Shown here piece after piece: positions 50,715-61,765 of a stretch of DNA of 64,000 nucleotides (the stretch's first letter is position 1; each line of letters opens with the position of its first letter). Location of the stretch: assembly GCA_009760855.2 (NCBI GenBank), contig WPIO01000050.1, positions 1,242,001 to 1,306,000 on the forward strand. Reading direction: 5' to 3'. The position numbers were made by a program, and so were the translations under genes. This stretch comes from Cristatella mucedo. Taxonomy: Eukaryota; Bryozoa; Phylactolaemata; Cristatellidae. Under the pieces are notes generated by a model. That model made no database searches, was not told the origin of the DNA, and was given only the letters and a program-made list of their open reading frames with translations.

Positions 50715-53700
50715 CTGTGGTGTGCCAAGGATATTGTGCGCTTTCGGAACGAACTACACAGATGTTGACCCTTTTTGCATTCATTAATGTTCAAATCAAT
50801 ATACAATCAACAGAAAATCATAACTTAGAATATTTACGTTCCGCAACGGTCTAATTAATATTTAATCTTATAAGATTGCAATACTGACATTTTAAATGTA
50901 AAAACAGTGATAAAAAGTGACTTTGTATTGAAATTACAAAACCTTATCAAACGATTTTCCTTGATTTCACCGTAGCAAAGGGGTCAATGGCTTCATTAAA
51001 ATTACCTGAGAATTGCCAAATTTCTTAAACGGTCTTACCCCATTGAAGCCCAGAAATATTACAGGTTTTTATTTACCGAAAGATCTCAACAGCTGGCTAT
51101 TGATAAAGCAACCATCAGAAGACATTCAATAGAAATGCGTAGATTTGGAAATGCATCATCCCAATATGCAACAATAAAATGTACATGATCCATTGGAGTT
51201 TTTAGTAAATTTTTTATTTGAGTCCTAAGCCACATTTAGCAATCTTCAAATGTCCGGTATTAATCGTTCACCATCGTCGTTGGTGTCGTAAAATCATTCT
51301 AAATTCATGCAACTTTCACGCAATACGTCGGTATCCGTTTCATAGAGAAGAGTGAGTTTTCATATCGAGTAGGAGTCGAAACTTTACGTCTATGTTCTTT
51401 ATCATCAAAAGTCGTGTCGCTATCTCTAGTTGAAGATCGTTGCTCATGCTCTTCATGACACGCGCTTTTTCTCTCTAGGTCCTTAATCCGGTGTCTATTG
51501 CATGTTATGAGCCGTGATGGCACGGTATGGTAAGGCGGTTGCTTTCAGGATGGCATGGTAAGGTGGTTGCTTTCACGACCTCGGTCCCGAGGTCGTGGGT
51601 TTGATTCCTGCGGCGGGCGATCCTTTATCGACACTGCAAGCGGCGGTGATAGCCGTAAAGGCTCTTCTGTCGCTATACAAAAAGAGGCTGTTTAATCAGC
51701 TAGGATCTATTGATTTATTTATTATTTATCTGGATATCCTCTTACGTCGCTTGTTTCTTATCTCAATTTCAATGCTCTCCAATCTAGGCATTTATCTTTG
51801 GCAAGTTTTGCAACCTTTTCATGTTCAAATCGCTGCAAATTTCGATTACTTCTTGCTTCAGTGATTCAAAAATGGCTACTGCTTCTCTAAGATTCATCGT
51901 AGCAATGTGCAACCCCTTTTGTATTGGTTCAATTTTTTCGAAAATAGTGTTCTGGTATTCCAGTAAAACTATTAAGTCAAAATTTAATCAGCTTGAAAGC
52001 AACGTTGCTGCGTTATTTCTGGTTTCAGAACTCATTCATAGGTCTTCTGACATGCTTTTCAGCAGCTCTACTAAGTCCTTCAAATATAGATTTAACAGCT
52101 TCTGTTGGGGCACTTCAGCGTGTGTCAATTGCTGGCTTCACAGTTAAAGACAGTACTTTTTACAATTTATCACAACGTAGTGTCGAACGAGAAAAAATTA
52201 AACTTTTGACTGTCCCAAAAATATTGCGACATCTTGAACCTGATAGCAAAACGTACTCCTGCTAAATTTCAATTGTGGTTGTTGCAGATAAGAGACAATG
52301 CTTTGAGATTTCTGACACATATTCCCTGTTGAAATTCGGATGTGAGTCCAGTCATCACAGCAGCGTTATCATAGCATTTCAACCGACAGTTGGTCAAGGA
52401 GATTTTTTCGGATTTACGATTCTCTAGAACTACCTTTTCAGGGCTTGCTACTTTTTTTGCGTGTACTTCTAAAAATCAAAACATGCTTCTTTGATCATAA
52501 CTTTCTTTCAAAATCCACATCAACGCACCTGATGACTCGGGTAAGCTATTTCTAATGTCATACCTAGATCATGAGTTGAATAGACCAAAATACAGTAGTA
52601 CTGTTTTCTTATATCTGTCAATAACTTGCTTTAACAGTTGCTTGACATTTTGGTGACAAAAAACGAATCCTGGATTTTCTTACGAATTGTAAATGTGTTT
52701 TTTGAATGTGACTTATACTGAGTAACAAGCTTGATCGCGAAAAGAAAATTTCAAACGTTTTAACGCTCATCTAAACTCAAATCCTCTGCATGGCCATACA
52801 GTGCCAAGTTTTGTGAAACCAAACACTTAAGATAGTCAAGTATACTTTTCAAAGTTATCTCGATGACCTTTTTCTTCGATTGAATTTCAGTTTAACTACT
52901 GCGTCAATTCCAATACCATTGATTAACTTCTGATCAGCAGTTCAGCTTTTTTCCATGTAGTAAAAGCTTTGCTGTGGATTAAACTGCTCTCATGTAAACG
53001 TGTCTTTTCTGATTATTTTTTTATTTTTTTTTATCCATAAGATAGCTCAAACAAAGATCGACAACTTTTAGTCACTGCTCAAACAAAGATCGACAACTTT
53101 TAGTCATTGATATACACAAAAGGCAGCAAAAATAGTAAGCAGCTTTCTTAATTGGTGAATATAATAACCACTGGTGATTCACTTTCTCTCCCTTTACTAA
53201 TCGATATTTAAACTACGTTTATGTAATTGAACGCTCACAAGTTACGAATATTGTTTCTACGTTGAAAATGAAACGATCCCAGAGTAAACGTGTTGTTACT
53301 AAGATCCTGTAATATAATTAATAGCTTTGTTGTTGCATCAAATCTTACGTAGCCAGCATCATGAAATTTTAGTATAGCATGAACAAAAATACTTTCTGGT
53401 TTTCTTCCAGATTCGGTAGACTCTCCAATCTCATCATTTCCGCCAATGCCGTCAAGTTACTTGTCTTGTTAAATCAGCTCAACAACGTCGTCTTGGGTAT
53501 TTTTTTAAGCGTAGATGGCAACATCTGTCCAAACTGCATTAACTAGCAAGTGTTTGTTCATCCCTCTCTTTTCCATGTTTTAAGACGGTAGTTTGATGTC
53601 CGTCGTCTTTTAATCCGGGCTCTATACAGTGCAAACGTTCGGCATTGCACATCTTTGATTGTTTCGAGAAACTCGCGATTAATTTACTCGACCCTTGCGA

Positions 53701-53975
53701 TTCGTTTTAAGCTTTTCCCTTGTTTCCGTTCATTTGCTCCACTTTATTTTTTCTTGACATGGCTGAAAATTATTGAATCACTTTTATAGGCCAAGTGTGA
53801 GCAAGTTCTTTATAATAATGGCGTATTGAAATATACGTCTTTACAGTTACACTTGGAACGTATAAAGTCGATTGACATTTTAACCAATAGGTCCCAAATG
53901 TTGAGTGAAAAGATGTAGACTGTATTAGCTATTATATAGACAAAACTATATTTTGGGAAGCGCCGCGAATAAATG
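50715..53975 (-). mobile_element. hAT transposon, ZMYM1-like, copy 2 (longer)
   Basis: Degraded reversed hAT-superfamily transposon, about 3.2 kb. Transposase blocks in order: DUF4371-like NLALYGHAEDLSLDE (about 52.8 kb); YDNAAVMTG (about 52.36 kb), like the YDGAAxMSG of the catalytic domain; FGTVKSLIFS and KPAIDTR (about 52.1-52.24 kb), before the usual TRWxA, whose Trp codon is here a stop; and the C-terminal dimerisation block DAFPNLRISIECLLMVALSI then ASC (about 51.08-51.17 kb). Stops and frameshifts abound, so it is inactive. A SINE sits inside. Candidate left end ACTGTGGTGTGCC; TIRs unproven. Confidence 0.78.
51508..51731 (+). mobile_element. tRNA-derived SINE with duplicated A-box region
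   Basis: The head contains two tandem ~30 bp units (about 51516-51549 and 51550-51579), each with an A-box-like GGTAAGGCGGTTGCTTTC or GGTAAGGTGGTTGCTTTC. A single B box (GGGTTTGATTCC), normal body and (TTTA)n-like tail follow. Inserted within hAT copy 2, in the part missing from copy 1. Confidence 0.93.
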
Positions 53976-53984
53976 CATAAAAAT

Positions 53985-54384
53985 AACAATACTAATAATA
54001 ATGAATTTGATATAGTGCCCTCAAAGACTTCAATTTCTTTCTTGGCACTTGACATTTGCTACAAAAGAAGCAAGATCGAATGGTTAGTGGAAACATGCTC
54101 AATAAACAACTGGAATAAACATGGTTAGTGGTGACATGCACAGGGTCAGCATGCAAGTTTGGTTAGTGGCAGCATGCAGTTTCAGCCCGCATGCACACAT
54201 AAAGAAGGAATCACAGCGAACCACTAAATAATGTGATAAATAGATGCGTTCTTAGCTTCTTTTTAAATGTGGACTATTCAGGAGATGTCATGACACAAGT
54301 CGATACTGAGTTCCAAGCTTTGGGAGTATACGAACTAAAGGCACGGTCTCCAATGGATTTGAGATTTTGTATTACGTATAATAC

Positions 54385-54433
<49 letters not shown>

Positions 54434-55690
54434 TAATAAGATAGGCTAGTATATATATATATATATACATGTATGTACATACATTTTCATAACGGCCGCA
54501 CCGACCTTGATATCTTTATCGGCAATTAGCATTCGCTGTTGAGAACCATTATCAAGCGGTCTGTGGGAGCAGGAACAATGTCAAAAAGAATAACATAGTT
54601 ATTTGTTCGAGAGTGTGGCCCTTGATGTAAGGTCCTGCACATGAGCCACAAGAGATAATGAGTCAGTCAGTGCTTCAAATTCAGCACTTAAGGCATCAGA
54701 TAAGTTATCAACCTGAATTTTAAAATTATCCATTATGAGAAAAGATCGATTTCTTGCACAAAAAATTGAAATGAGACCAGAGAAATCTGAGATAAAGAAG
54801 TAGTTGGTACCTGGGGGTGATAGGTCACTTCCACCATTGGCAGCTTGTTGTCGGATGAACTCCAAACAACGTAATGCTTCTCCGTCTGCAACTCTACAAA
54901 ACCACAAAGACTATGTGGATGTTAAGCAAGAGAGTTTTGTGTAGCACACTCACAGCCTAAGCGACTTTAGGTACGCATTCGGAAGCCAATAGACTTCATC
55001 TCACGGAACAAAGAGACAGCAGGAAGCATAGCAGAGTCAGCAGAGCTGTTGAGGTAGTGAGTTGCATTGAAGTAGCAGTTTAGGACGGCTGGAAAGAATG
55101 TAGTATAGTCGACAGCAGGAAAGTCAAGAACGAGAGATTCGAAAGACGACTTCAAGCGGACTCCAAACAGTTGAAATTGAGGTCGGAAAGGGGGCCAATG
55201 ATGACAGCACCGTGGGTTTTGATCAGTTGATCGGAGTCGATCGAGCAAGAAGGAAAAACCAGTTGTTGGCGTTGCGTCGGTAATAGTTGGGCAGGTAAGC
55301 GATTCTAGCCAGAACTTGATCAAAGTGAACAGGTATAGCCCCTTTTTTAGTCATTACTTCGCGTGTTATGAGGGTTTTATCGAGCGAAAATTCTAAAGAC
55401 GAGGATTGATCTGGACGCCCGAGGTTATAGCATGCTTGATGACCACTAAGTTAGAGCGATTAACTGCGTGCGGCGCTTGGCGGACGTTGCATAGGGCGGC
55501 ACGATATACTGCGGGAAATAGCAAGCCTGCAGGGCGTCCGGCAGGGTAGGGTTCGGCCGCCGCAGCGACTTCTGATTAGCCGCCGTTTTTTAATGATCAA
55601 TCCACCTACCCTAGCAACAACAATTGCACCCAGACATGCACTTGAACGATGATGGCGCAACTATAGATAATAGGCACGCAGGATAAAACC
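53985..55690 (-). mobile_element. LINE A' fragment, interrupted by LINE B
   Basis: AAT-rich tail, degraded hairpin, 3' UTR (to about 54370), TA tract (54383-54432), then endonuclease-region sequence (FISDFSGLISIFCARNRSFL; MDNFKIQVDNLSD). It continues after the LINE B insert with FWLESLTCPTITDATP and the 5' region that matches 28.8-29.09 kb (GATGACCACTAAGTTAGAGC). The RT core is deleted, as in the collinear copy at 42.2-43.1 kb. Confidence 0.82.
54868..55125 (-). mobile_element. LINE B 3' end nested in LINE A'
   Basis: GTAATGCTTCTCCGTCTGCA tail complement through GGTACGCATTCGGAAGCCAA to GTAGTATAGTCGACAGCAGG. It splits the A' endonuclease sequence. The collinear A' copy at 43.08 kb ends at the same region without it. 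Confidence 0.88.
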
Positions 55691-56205
55691 AAACGGGCAG
55701 ATGAGTGAACCGCTAACCTGAGGCAAACCTGAAGTCGTGGGCTGCCTCTTTGGGTAGGCCGTGGCACTTTGGAGATCAGAAGTAAGCAGAAGTGATTATA
55801 TTTTGTTACCGGTGTGACGTCAAGAGTTGGCGGCTTGGCCGGAGCGTGAGAGCAATCCTGAGAAGGAACGCAGCGAAACCTGGCTGCAAAGCTTCCGCGA
55901 TGACTCGACGCACGGTGTGACAAATTGACGAGTGGCTTAAGCAAATAATAAGCGAAGCGAATCAAAAGCGGAGAATGGTTTGAGAGCGCGAAAGCGCGTC
56001 GGCGAGACGTCGCCGACCCCTAAGGCATCATCGAGGCATAAATCTTGAATAAAATAGAGATTCTGAGGACGAGAGCGCTGGGAGTGGAGCGGAGAGCACA
56101 GTCGAGGCAGTCTCCGTGACCCTCTCTCGTCCTCGGGCTCTTGAAGTTGACTTCTGCTCTCGGCGCGTCCGCCCCATAAAATGACGGGATAGTTCACTCT
56201 TCGTG
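55691..56205. other. Intergenic, no gene recognised
   Basis: GC-moderate sequence with a TGACGTCA at about 55814 and a plus-strand AATAAA near 56049. Overlapping minus-strand frames carry no motif. Confidence 0.4.
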
Positions 56206-56961
56206 TTTATAAGGACTTAAGTAATTTGCTGGCTAATGCTGGAAGTCTCACTCCTCGGATAGTAATGGCTCAGCCGAAAGGTTTTCCGCAGTCATTGCTT
56301 AAAGCAATTGTTCGTATGTGTGCCACCATCAAGCCTGCTCCGACTAAAGCAGTCGCCGAATCGCAATCTGCGATCTTCCCTGAAGGACTTCCGAGTATTT
56401 ACATGCGATGCGGCTACCCTAATAAGGTCTAGTAAAAATAGCTTTCTCCTGCAGACCCTATACCGTCTTATTTGTGATCTTCACTTGCAAACAAACTTGG
56501 CCCAGCAGTAAACGAGATTTCTAATGCTTCTCTGAAAAAACGTGTTGAACCCAAATCCTTCAAATTGGCCACCGTTAAACCGATACTTCATTAGATACAG
56601 AGGTCCTGGCCAACTATCGGCCATTTTCCCTTTGTCCTTTTTTGACAAATATTCTTGAAAAAATGCCCGCTAAGCAGCTGTTAGCAACCATTGAAAAGTG
56701 AAATATTAGACAATTTCAATCGGGGTTCAGCGGCAGTATTCTACTGAAACTGCTCTGCTCTGTGTGACCAGTAAAATCATTGGCAGCTGTGATGACGGAA
56801 ACGTCGTGGCCCTAGTGGTGCTAGATCTATCAGCTGCTTTGCACACCGTTGATTACGAAATCCAACTTGAACGATTGAGAACAACTATCAGTCTGGCAGA
56901 CGAGACACCGGCGTGGTTTCAATCGGGCTTATCCGATGGTGTTAAATCCGTGCCGTTTGTG

Positions 56962-57060
56962 CTGTAATGTAACGTATCTCCGTCTGCAACTCCATACAGC
57001 CACAAAGACTATGTGGGTGTTACGCAAGAGAGTTTTGTATAGCTCACTCACAGCCTAATC
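56962..57060 (-). mobile_element. LINE B tail nested in LINE B
   Basis: About 99 bp: GTAATGTAACGTATCTCCGT to CTCACTCACAGCCTAATCGA, the reversed terminus of the same family within its own RT sequence. Confidence 0.88.
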
Positions 57061-57423
57061 GACCGGACCATTCAATCGAGATCCTTAAGAGTCCGCCCTT
57101 GGTCCGTTGCTGTTTAATATTCATACTCAACTTCTGTGAAAAGTAATTTGGGTCCGTGGAATAGGCCATCACTTTTACGCTAACGATACTCAGCTGTTTT
57201 CGTCATTAAAACTGTCAGAGCCAGCTGCAGCGACTGACAAACCAAATGCTTGCCTAGCTCAATCATAGATTTCAGCAAATTTCCTTAAGCTAAGCGACGA
57301 TAAAACAAAACTGCTGCTCATACGACACTCCAAGCGTGTGACTGGACTAGAAGACGTTGCTCTTCTAATAGGTGATGCTGTTGTGCGACCATCATCATGT
57401 GCTCGGGGTTCAGGCGTCTTCGA

Positions 57424-57600
57424 CATCTGGCTAACATAACAATAACAATAATAATAATTCACTTTATAAAGCGCCCTCAGAGAGCGTAATGTCTTTCTGG
57501 GCACTTTACATATGCTGCAAAGGATGCATGGTCGAATTGTAGTATTGAAAATAAGTGCAGTAGCAGACGAACTTTGTGACAATAGTCCGATCCCCACGGC
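57424..57600 (-). mobile_element. LINE A' tail nested in LINE B
   Basis: AACAATAATAATAATT tail complement, AAAGCGCCCTCAGAGAGCGT hairpin and GCAAAGGATGCATGGTCGAA, an A'-subfamily 3' UTR. Confidence 0.82.
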
Positions 57601-57664
57601 AGCCCCCATACCGGAGCGGGGACAGCATACGGTGACAGCGAGCTCCCACAGGGTACTTGCAGCG

Positions 57665-57800
57665 ACTAGCAACGTAATGTAAATCTATCGCCGTTTGTAA
57701 CTCCACAAAGCTACTCGGACTATGCTGGGTGTTACGCTCGACACTTGTGTACGGCGCACCTAAACTGTAAGCCCCTTTCGGTGTGCCTTCGGCTTGGTTT
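57665..57800 (-). mobile_element. LINE B tail, diverged
   Basis: GTAATGTAAATCTATCGCCG, ACTCCACAAAGCTACTCGGA and GGGTGTTACGCTCG match the reversed LINE B terminus; substitutions are frequent. Confidence 0.75.
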
Positions 57801-58085
57801 AGACGGAGAGCTAGACCAAGAACGGACCTTGTGGAACTCTGCTGATGACTGATCTGCGTGATATTACGTCAACCGCCCAACAGTACTTATTGAACTAGAT
57901 CGAACAAGTACGATCAAAACCACACCAGAGCCTCATCCACTAAATCGAAATTGTGGGAGCTTCGTCAAGAAGACTGCTTCCACGGCTAGCCATCGGGTTC
58001 GATTGCAATCTAAGATTAGGAACTGTCTTTCAGGGTGGCTTGCCACTGAATTCAACTAGCTCCGTAGTTCTGTCTCAGCTAGACT

Positions 58086-59228
58086 ATGGTAATTCCCTTT
58101 TGGCGGGGCTACCGAAGAAATTCGTCTTGGCCACTGCAGCTGAAGATAACAATGGCTGCAAGGCTACTTCACAAATCTCAGAGGTTTGATCATTTTGACA
58201 ATTCTTTGCTGAAAGAGTTAGGATGGCTTACATGGTTGATCAACGGATACAGACCTCTAAAATATGGAGTACCTCAGGGCTCTGTGCTAGGTCCGGTCCT
58301 TTTCACCGTTTATACTCTCCCTCTCGCTGATGTGATTGCCAAGCACAATCTAGGCTTTCACTTCTATGCGGATGACACTCAGTTGTACCTTTGCTTTGAT
58401 CCCTCCCAGCCTTCGAGCACCTCAAATTCTCTCAACTCACTTGCTGCATGCATTGATGACATCCGATCATGGATGGCAGCAAATTTTCTAAAACTAAACG
58501 ATGATAAAACTAACTTACTAGTTATGGGCAAACCTAGTGTTATTCAGAAATTGGAAAGGCTGACTTTCAAAATTGGCTCTGCCAGCATATCTCCAGTTGC
58601 ATCAGCTCGAAATATAGGTGTCATATTCCAAAGCGACCTCTCGTTAGACGACCAAATCAGCTCCACAGTCAAATCAGCCTATTTTCAGCTTCATAACATT
58701 GCTAAAATTAGGCCTTGTTTAGATAAGGATACCACGTCCAAGTTGGTCCATGCATTCGTGACATCTCGTCGCGACTTCTGCAACTCACTGCTTACTGGCC
58801 TACCAGCATGTGCGATCAGGCGATTGCAGCTGGTGCAAAACTCTGCAGCTAGGCTTGTCTGTCGTGAGCGTCGCAGTTGCCACATTACTCCACTTCTCGC
58901 CGACCTGCACTGGTTACCAGTCAAGCAACGGATTGACTTCAAGGTTTTGTCGCTCACTTTTAGGTCTCTTCATTCTATGGCTCCAGCCTATCTTTCAGAG
59001 ATACTACCCCATCAGGCAAAGCATCGTACCACTCGCTTTTCGGAATCCAACAGTCTAGAAATACCTCGTACAAACCTTAAATCCTTTGGAGACCGTGCAT
59101 TTAGCTCGTATGCTCCCACAGCCTGGAACTCCCTCCCGACCTGCATCAGAACATCCCCTGACCTGACCACATTTAAAAGAAACTTAAAAACATACCTATT
59201 TAGGACAGCATTTAGTGGGTCCTTGTGA
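58086..59228 (+). pseudogene. Chimeric open frame across a LINE B/LINE A junction
   Basis: 380 codons. About the first 56 are LINE B sequence read out of its native frame; at 58252 the frame enters LINE A's RT (PLKYGVPQGSVLGPVLFTVY, YADDTQLYLCF, HWLPVKQRIDFKVLSLTFRS, AFSGSL). The RT lacks its fingers and the DLSAAFDTID motif, so it is not a working enzyme. The start codon is fortuitous. Confidence 0.85.
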
Positions 59229-59505
59229 TTCGTCCTCGATGTGCTTCTGCGTGCTGACACTGTTCATGCTGCCACTAACCACATTTGCATGCTGACCCAG
59301 TGCATGTAACCCCTAACCATGTTATTCATTTTGTTTGTTTTTCAAGCATGATTTTACTTACTATTCTATTGCGTATCACTTTGCAGCAAATGTAAAGCGC
59401 CTAGAAAGAGATTAAGTTCTCTGAGGGCGCTTTATCAAGTGCAATATTATTATCAAGTGCAAGTGCAATATTATAGTTCTCTGAGGGCGCTTTATCAAGT
59501 GCATT
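58252..59505 (+). mobile_element. LINE A, young 5'-truncated copy
   Basis: Begins at CCTCTAAAATATGGAGTACC (the PLKYGVPQGSVLG codons) and stays open to the natural stop near 59228, including FHFYADDTQLYLCFD. 3' UTR, intact hairpin and tail follow. The terminus is partly duplicated: AGTTCTCTGAGGGCGCTTTA plus TCAAGTGCA occurs at about 59415 and again at about 59476, separated by AAGTGCAATATTAT-like sequence. Confidence 0.95.
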
Positions 59506-60208
59506 ATTGTTGTTATTATTACATTATTATTTTAATACAATAATACATAATACAATATTATACTATATTATGCATGATCGAATGAAGACAAGTCTGTTTG
59601 ACAGCGACGAGCGGCTACAGGCGTTCAACAATTGCCACGAGATACACCAACGGCTTGGCGGCCTAGAGCTAGTCTCGGCTCGAATTTAAGCGCCGGGCAG
59701 CCCGGTCGTTGATCCGAGTGTCAACATTTGCTTGGCGACACTCGCTCGGCCGGGCCGACCTCAATAGGCTAAGGAGGCCCCCGTGGGCGTCGGCGATCAG
59801 CTTACGGGCGGAACGGACGAGCCGCGCGTCGCCGAGTGTTTGATGTAGAGATGTGACGTCAGACCCACTTTGAGCAGAACAAAGCCCGACTGCCGACAGA
59901 AACGTCGGAAAGTAAGTCGCACTGTCCGCACGGCGGCTGCGCGCGCGGACGGCGTTATCTTCGGACGTTTGTCAGACGAGCGAGCGACAGAGGAGTCATA
60001 TAGCAGCCAGTTGGCGGACGTGCAGAGAACCGCCACCACCGCCGCCGCCACCACCGTCGCCGTCGCCGTCGCAGCCGCCGTCGCTAGAATGGAGCGAGGT
60101 TACGAAGCGTCCTCAGTGCAAGTGGGCTGCAAAGACGCCGACCTACAAGGCAATCCTCCGGAACCCATCGCCCGCAATTCAACGCAATCCGCTGGGATCC
60201 ACCACAAA
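59506..60208 (+). other. CpG-rich region, possible promoter and first exon
   Basis: After an AT-rich patch, the peptide TSLFDSDERLQAFNNCHEIH (59589 on) matches the one at 14779. CpG-rich sequence follows, with CRE TGACGTCA at 59854-59861, CATATAGCAG near 59998, a GCC/GTC-rich 5' UTR-like stretch, and an ATG at about 60090 in a good context (AGAATGG) reading MERGYEASSVQVGCKDADLQ. The frame is soon captured by a LINE tail at 60209. Possibly the first exon of an unidentified gene. Confidence 0.35.
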
Positions 60209-60302
60209 TTCCTTTGCATCAAATGTAAAGCGCCAAGAAAGAGATTAAGTTCTCTGAGGGTGCTTTAACAAACGTATTACTATTATTATTATTATTATTA
60301 GC
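60209..60302 (+). mobile_element. LINE A tail-only copy
   Basis: TTTGCATCAAATGTAAAGCG, hairpin with a G/T change in the distal arm (GGGTGCTTTA), and ATT-rich tail. Confidence 0.87.
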
Positions 60303-60859
60303 CACCACAAATTAGCAGCGTGGCCCTCCAATTTGGATTACGTGCTACGCTACGCCATCAGTCGAGTGCAACCAGAGCCTTTCGCGTCATCCTCGAGCGT
60401 AAGTTCTCTTGCAATCCACTGCACCCGATCGCATGTAATATCATGCAATCCACTGCACCCGATCGCTGTAGCCCAGGCCGTAGTACCGCGATTAGTTTCA
60501 AAGAGGAACGCTGACTTTTAAATGGGAGCTTGAATTTTGACATTGAAATGCAGATTATTTTGGCTTTTGGCTGAACAAAAAGGAAAATTTAGTCTACTCA
60601 ATTCCTGGTTTTGGTAAGCAACTGCGTGGTTTTGTCGTAGGTTCATTTTCTCTTCTGGCCTGGCAAGCGCTGACGGGTGCAAAGTTTACCGGATACCAAA
60701 GTTCTAGCGAGCGTCCACGTGGGTATTCAAATTCTTTAAGACCTGCTCTTAAACCGTACCTATTGATTCCGATGGCCTTACCTGATTAATTTACGCGTCA
60801 CCTGATATGAAACACTTGCTGCAAGTGTCAGCCGTCCAGTCGGCGTGTGACATCGGTGT
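60303..60859. other. Intergenic, nothing else recognised
   Basis: Apart from the direct repeat, no coding or repeat-family sequence was seen. Confidence 0.4.
60411..60468. repeat. 24 bp direct repeat, 34 bp period
   Basis: GCAATCCACTGCACCCGATC plus GC occurs at 60411 and 60445. Short exact tandem-type duplication in otherwise unassigned sequence. Confidence 0.9.
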
Positions 60860-61765
60860 GCGACATGCTCTTAAAGTTGGCTCTGTCAGAAAATCTCCTG
60901 TTGAGTCTGCATGAAATATAGGTGTCATGTTCCAAAGTGACCTTTCATTGGACGACCACGTCAGCTCCATAGTCAAGTCTGCCTACTTTCAGCAGCATAA
61001 GATTGCTAAAATTCGGGCTTGTTTAGACAAGGATAACGCATCTGCCTTGGTACATGCATTTGTGGCATCCCGTCTTTACTTCTGTTAACTCACAGCTTGC
61101 TGGCCTACCAGCCTGTGCAATCAGGTGCCGACAGCTGGTGCAAAACTCTGCAACTATGCCCGTCTGTCGAGAGCGTTACAGTTGCTACATCACACCAATC
61201 AGTTTTCGCCGACCTGTACTGGCACCCAGTCAAGCAACGGATCGACTTCAAGGTTTTGTCACTCACTTTCAGGTCCCTTCATTCTTTGGCTCCAGCTTAC
61301 CTATCAGATCTTCTCCCCACCAGGCTAAGCACCGTTCCAACCGCTTTTCGGAATCTAAGTGTATAACTATATCTCCTACAAACCTCAAATCTTTTTCAGA
61401 CCATGCCTTTTGTTCGTATGCTCCCGAAGCCTGGATATCACTCCCGAACTGCATCACGATATCGCCTGACTTTCCCACATTTAAACAGAAACTAAAACGC
61501 ATCTATTTATCACACCATTTAGTGGGTCCCCGTGATTCTTCCTATAAGTGCTAATATGTGCTGAAACTGTTGCATGCTGTCACTAACACCACTTGCATGC
61601 TGACCCTGTACATGTTGCCCCTATCCATGTTATTCTGGTTGTTTATTGAGCATGCTACCACTAACAAATCGATCGTGCCTCCTTTGCAGCAACTGTAAAG
61701 TACCTTCAAAGAGATTGAGTAATCTGAGGGCGCTTTATCAAATGCATTATTATTACTACACCCCC
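60860..61765 (+). mobile_element. LINE A', RT C-terminal region to tail
   Basis: From the region before SIVKSAYFQQHKIAKIRACL through LAGLPACAIRCRQLVQNSAT and YLSDLLPTRLS to NLKSFSDHAFCSYAPEAW. The 3' UTR, a degraded hairpin (AAAGTACCTTCAAAGAGATT ... GAGGGCGCTTTA) and an ATT tail follow. Frameshifts split it into several frames. Confidence 0.9.

Larger units (their letters stand above)
56206..58251 (+). mobile_element. LINE B, degraded and multiply interrupted
   Basis: Broken coding from NLLANAGSLTPRI through VVALVVLDLSAALHTVDYEI (56.8 kb) and YANDTQLFSSLKLS (57.18 kb; YADD altered to YAND) to QKTAS-like and C-terminal parts at 57.95-58.25 kb. It is interrupted at 56962-57060 by a reversed LINE B tail and at about 57424-57945 by tails of A' and B. 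LINE A starts at 58252, cutting off the 3' end. Confidence 0.82.

Noticed and set aside
55812-56190. Possible LTR (TGTGACGTCA start, AATAAA inside)
   Set aside because: No matching end with a target duplication and no second copy; kept as unassigned sequence.
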